A stretch of 12,545 nt of DNA from Syntrophaceae bacterium CG2_30_49_12 (GTDB taxonomy: Bacteria; Desulfobacterota; Syntrophia; Syntrophales; CG2-30-49-12), in assembly GCA_001873675.1 (NCBI GenBank), contig MNZP01000022.1, positions 1-12,545 on the forward strand. Reading direction: 5' to 3'. Both the position numbers and the translations under genes were made by a program. Below are positions 12,378-12,545 of the stretch, piece after piece; position 1 is the stretch's first letter, and the number at the start of each line of letters is the position of its first letter. The notes beneath the pieces are model-generated. The model did no database searches and was not told where the DNA came from. It worked only from the letters and a program-made list of their open reading frames with translations.

Positions 12378-12545
12378 TTGCGAATTTCGGCTCGACCATA
12401 ATTACCCATCTGTTGACTGCCGTTTCCCTTGCCTCTTGGAAGAACGTAACTATTCAGCCACCAAGGCACAAAGACCCAAAGAGAAGATGGATATAAATTG
12501 AATAACGGAGTTTTCTCATTAATTTCAATGTTCCATGCATTAAAA
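12378..12545. other. Upstream region of the remnant, with a dispersed-repeat-like segment
   Basis: This 168-nt edge region has no convincing gene. A minus-strand frame ending near 12310 can be read through it (for example RETAVNRWVIMVEPKFANAC), but it has no supported start and I do not recognise it. The region includes CGTAACTATTCAG at 12445-12457, directly followed by a CCACCAAGGCACAAAGACCC segment. No clear promoter stands out. Confidence 0.4.
12445..12485 (+). repeat. Dispersed-repeat-like segment (CCACCAAGGCACAAAG type)
   Basis: CGTAACTATTCAG (12445-12457) runs into CCACCAAGGCACAAAGACCC (12459-12478) and AAAGAGAAG. From memory, segments of the form CCACCAAGGCACAAAGACACAAAG occur in many intergenic regions of environmental bacteria, including Deltaproteobacteria. 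In this window it is a single copy, and only its first 13 nt recur (10228-10240, one mismatch). Confidence 0.45.

Overview
This is a mostly housekeeping bacterial segment. Every supported gene lies on the minus strand, so transcription runs from the right end of the window to the left. Intact proteins recognised from their motifs are an M48-type lipoprotein peptidase, D-aminoacyl-tRNA deacylase (Dtd), a DUF1285-like protein, IMP dehydrogenase (GuaB), the replicative DNA polymerase III alpha subunit (DnaE), a UPF0280 protein and a RecB-type helicase-nuclease. The Gram-negative lipoprotein peptidase, the DUF1285-like protein, the RecB type and the intergenic repeat styles suggest a proteobacterium in the broad sense, most likely of the former Deltaproteobacteria (Desulfobacterota or Syntrophia-like). 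This placement is inference from gene content, not a database match.

Right end (about 12545 to 11281): a repeat-like stretch, then the first ~58 codons of what resembles an AvaI/BsoBI-type restriction endonuclease. That fragment breaks off just before the ribosome binding site of the M48 peptidase gene. The peptidase gene ends at a G/C hairpin that looks like an intrinsic terminator.

Centre (11282 to 4391): a near-consensus sigma70-type promoter (TTGACA, 17 nt, TATTAT) sits directly against that terminator and should drive a tight cluster dtd, DUF1285-like gene, guaB, dnaE, UPF0280 gene. Gaps are 15 and 32 nt, then overlaps of 14 and 8 nt. The cluster joins translation quality control, GTP supply and chromosome replication. 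dnaE carries an in-frame insertion made of a GGGGTCA-type tandem repeat and a palindromic repeat; the same 25-nt palindrome also occurs in the gap before recB.

Left part (4390 to 1): a 112-bp gap of palindromic repeats, then recB with a GTG start and no visible Shine-Dalgarno sequence. recC and recD are not in the window. About 390 bp of AT-rich DNA follows without a convincing gene. At the very edge, a strong ribosome binding site starts an unrecognised gene that runs off the window.

I found no CRISPR array, tRNA, rRNA, intact mobile element or convincing new multi-gene system. The most interesting signals are the repeat insertion inside DnaE, the restriction-enzyme remnant, and the recurring CGTAACTA-type motifs at gene boundaries.
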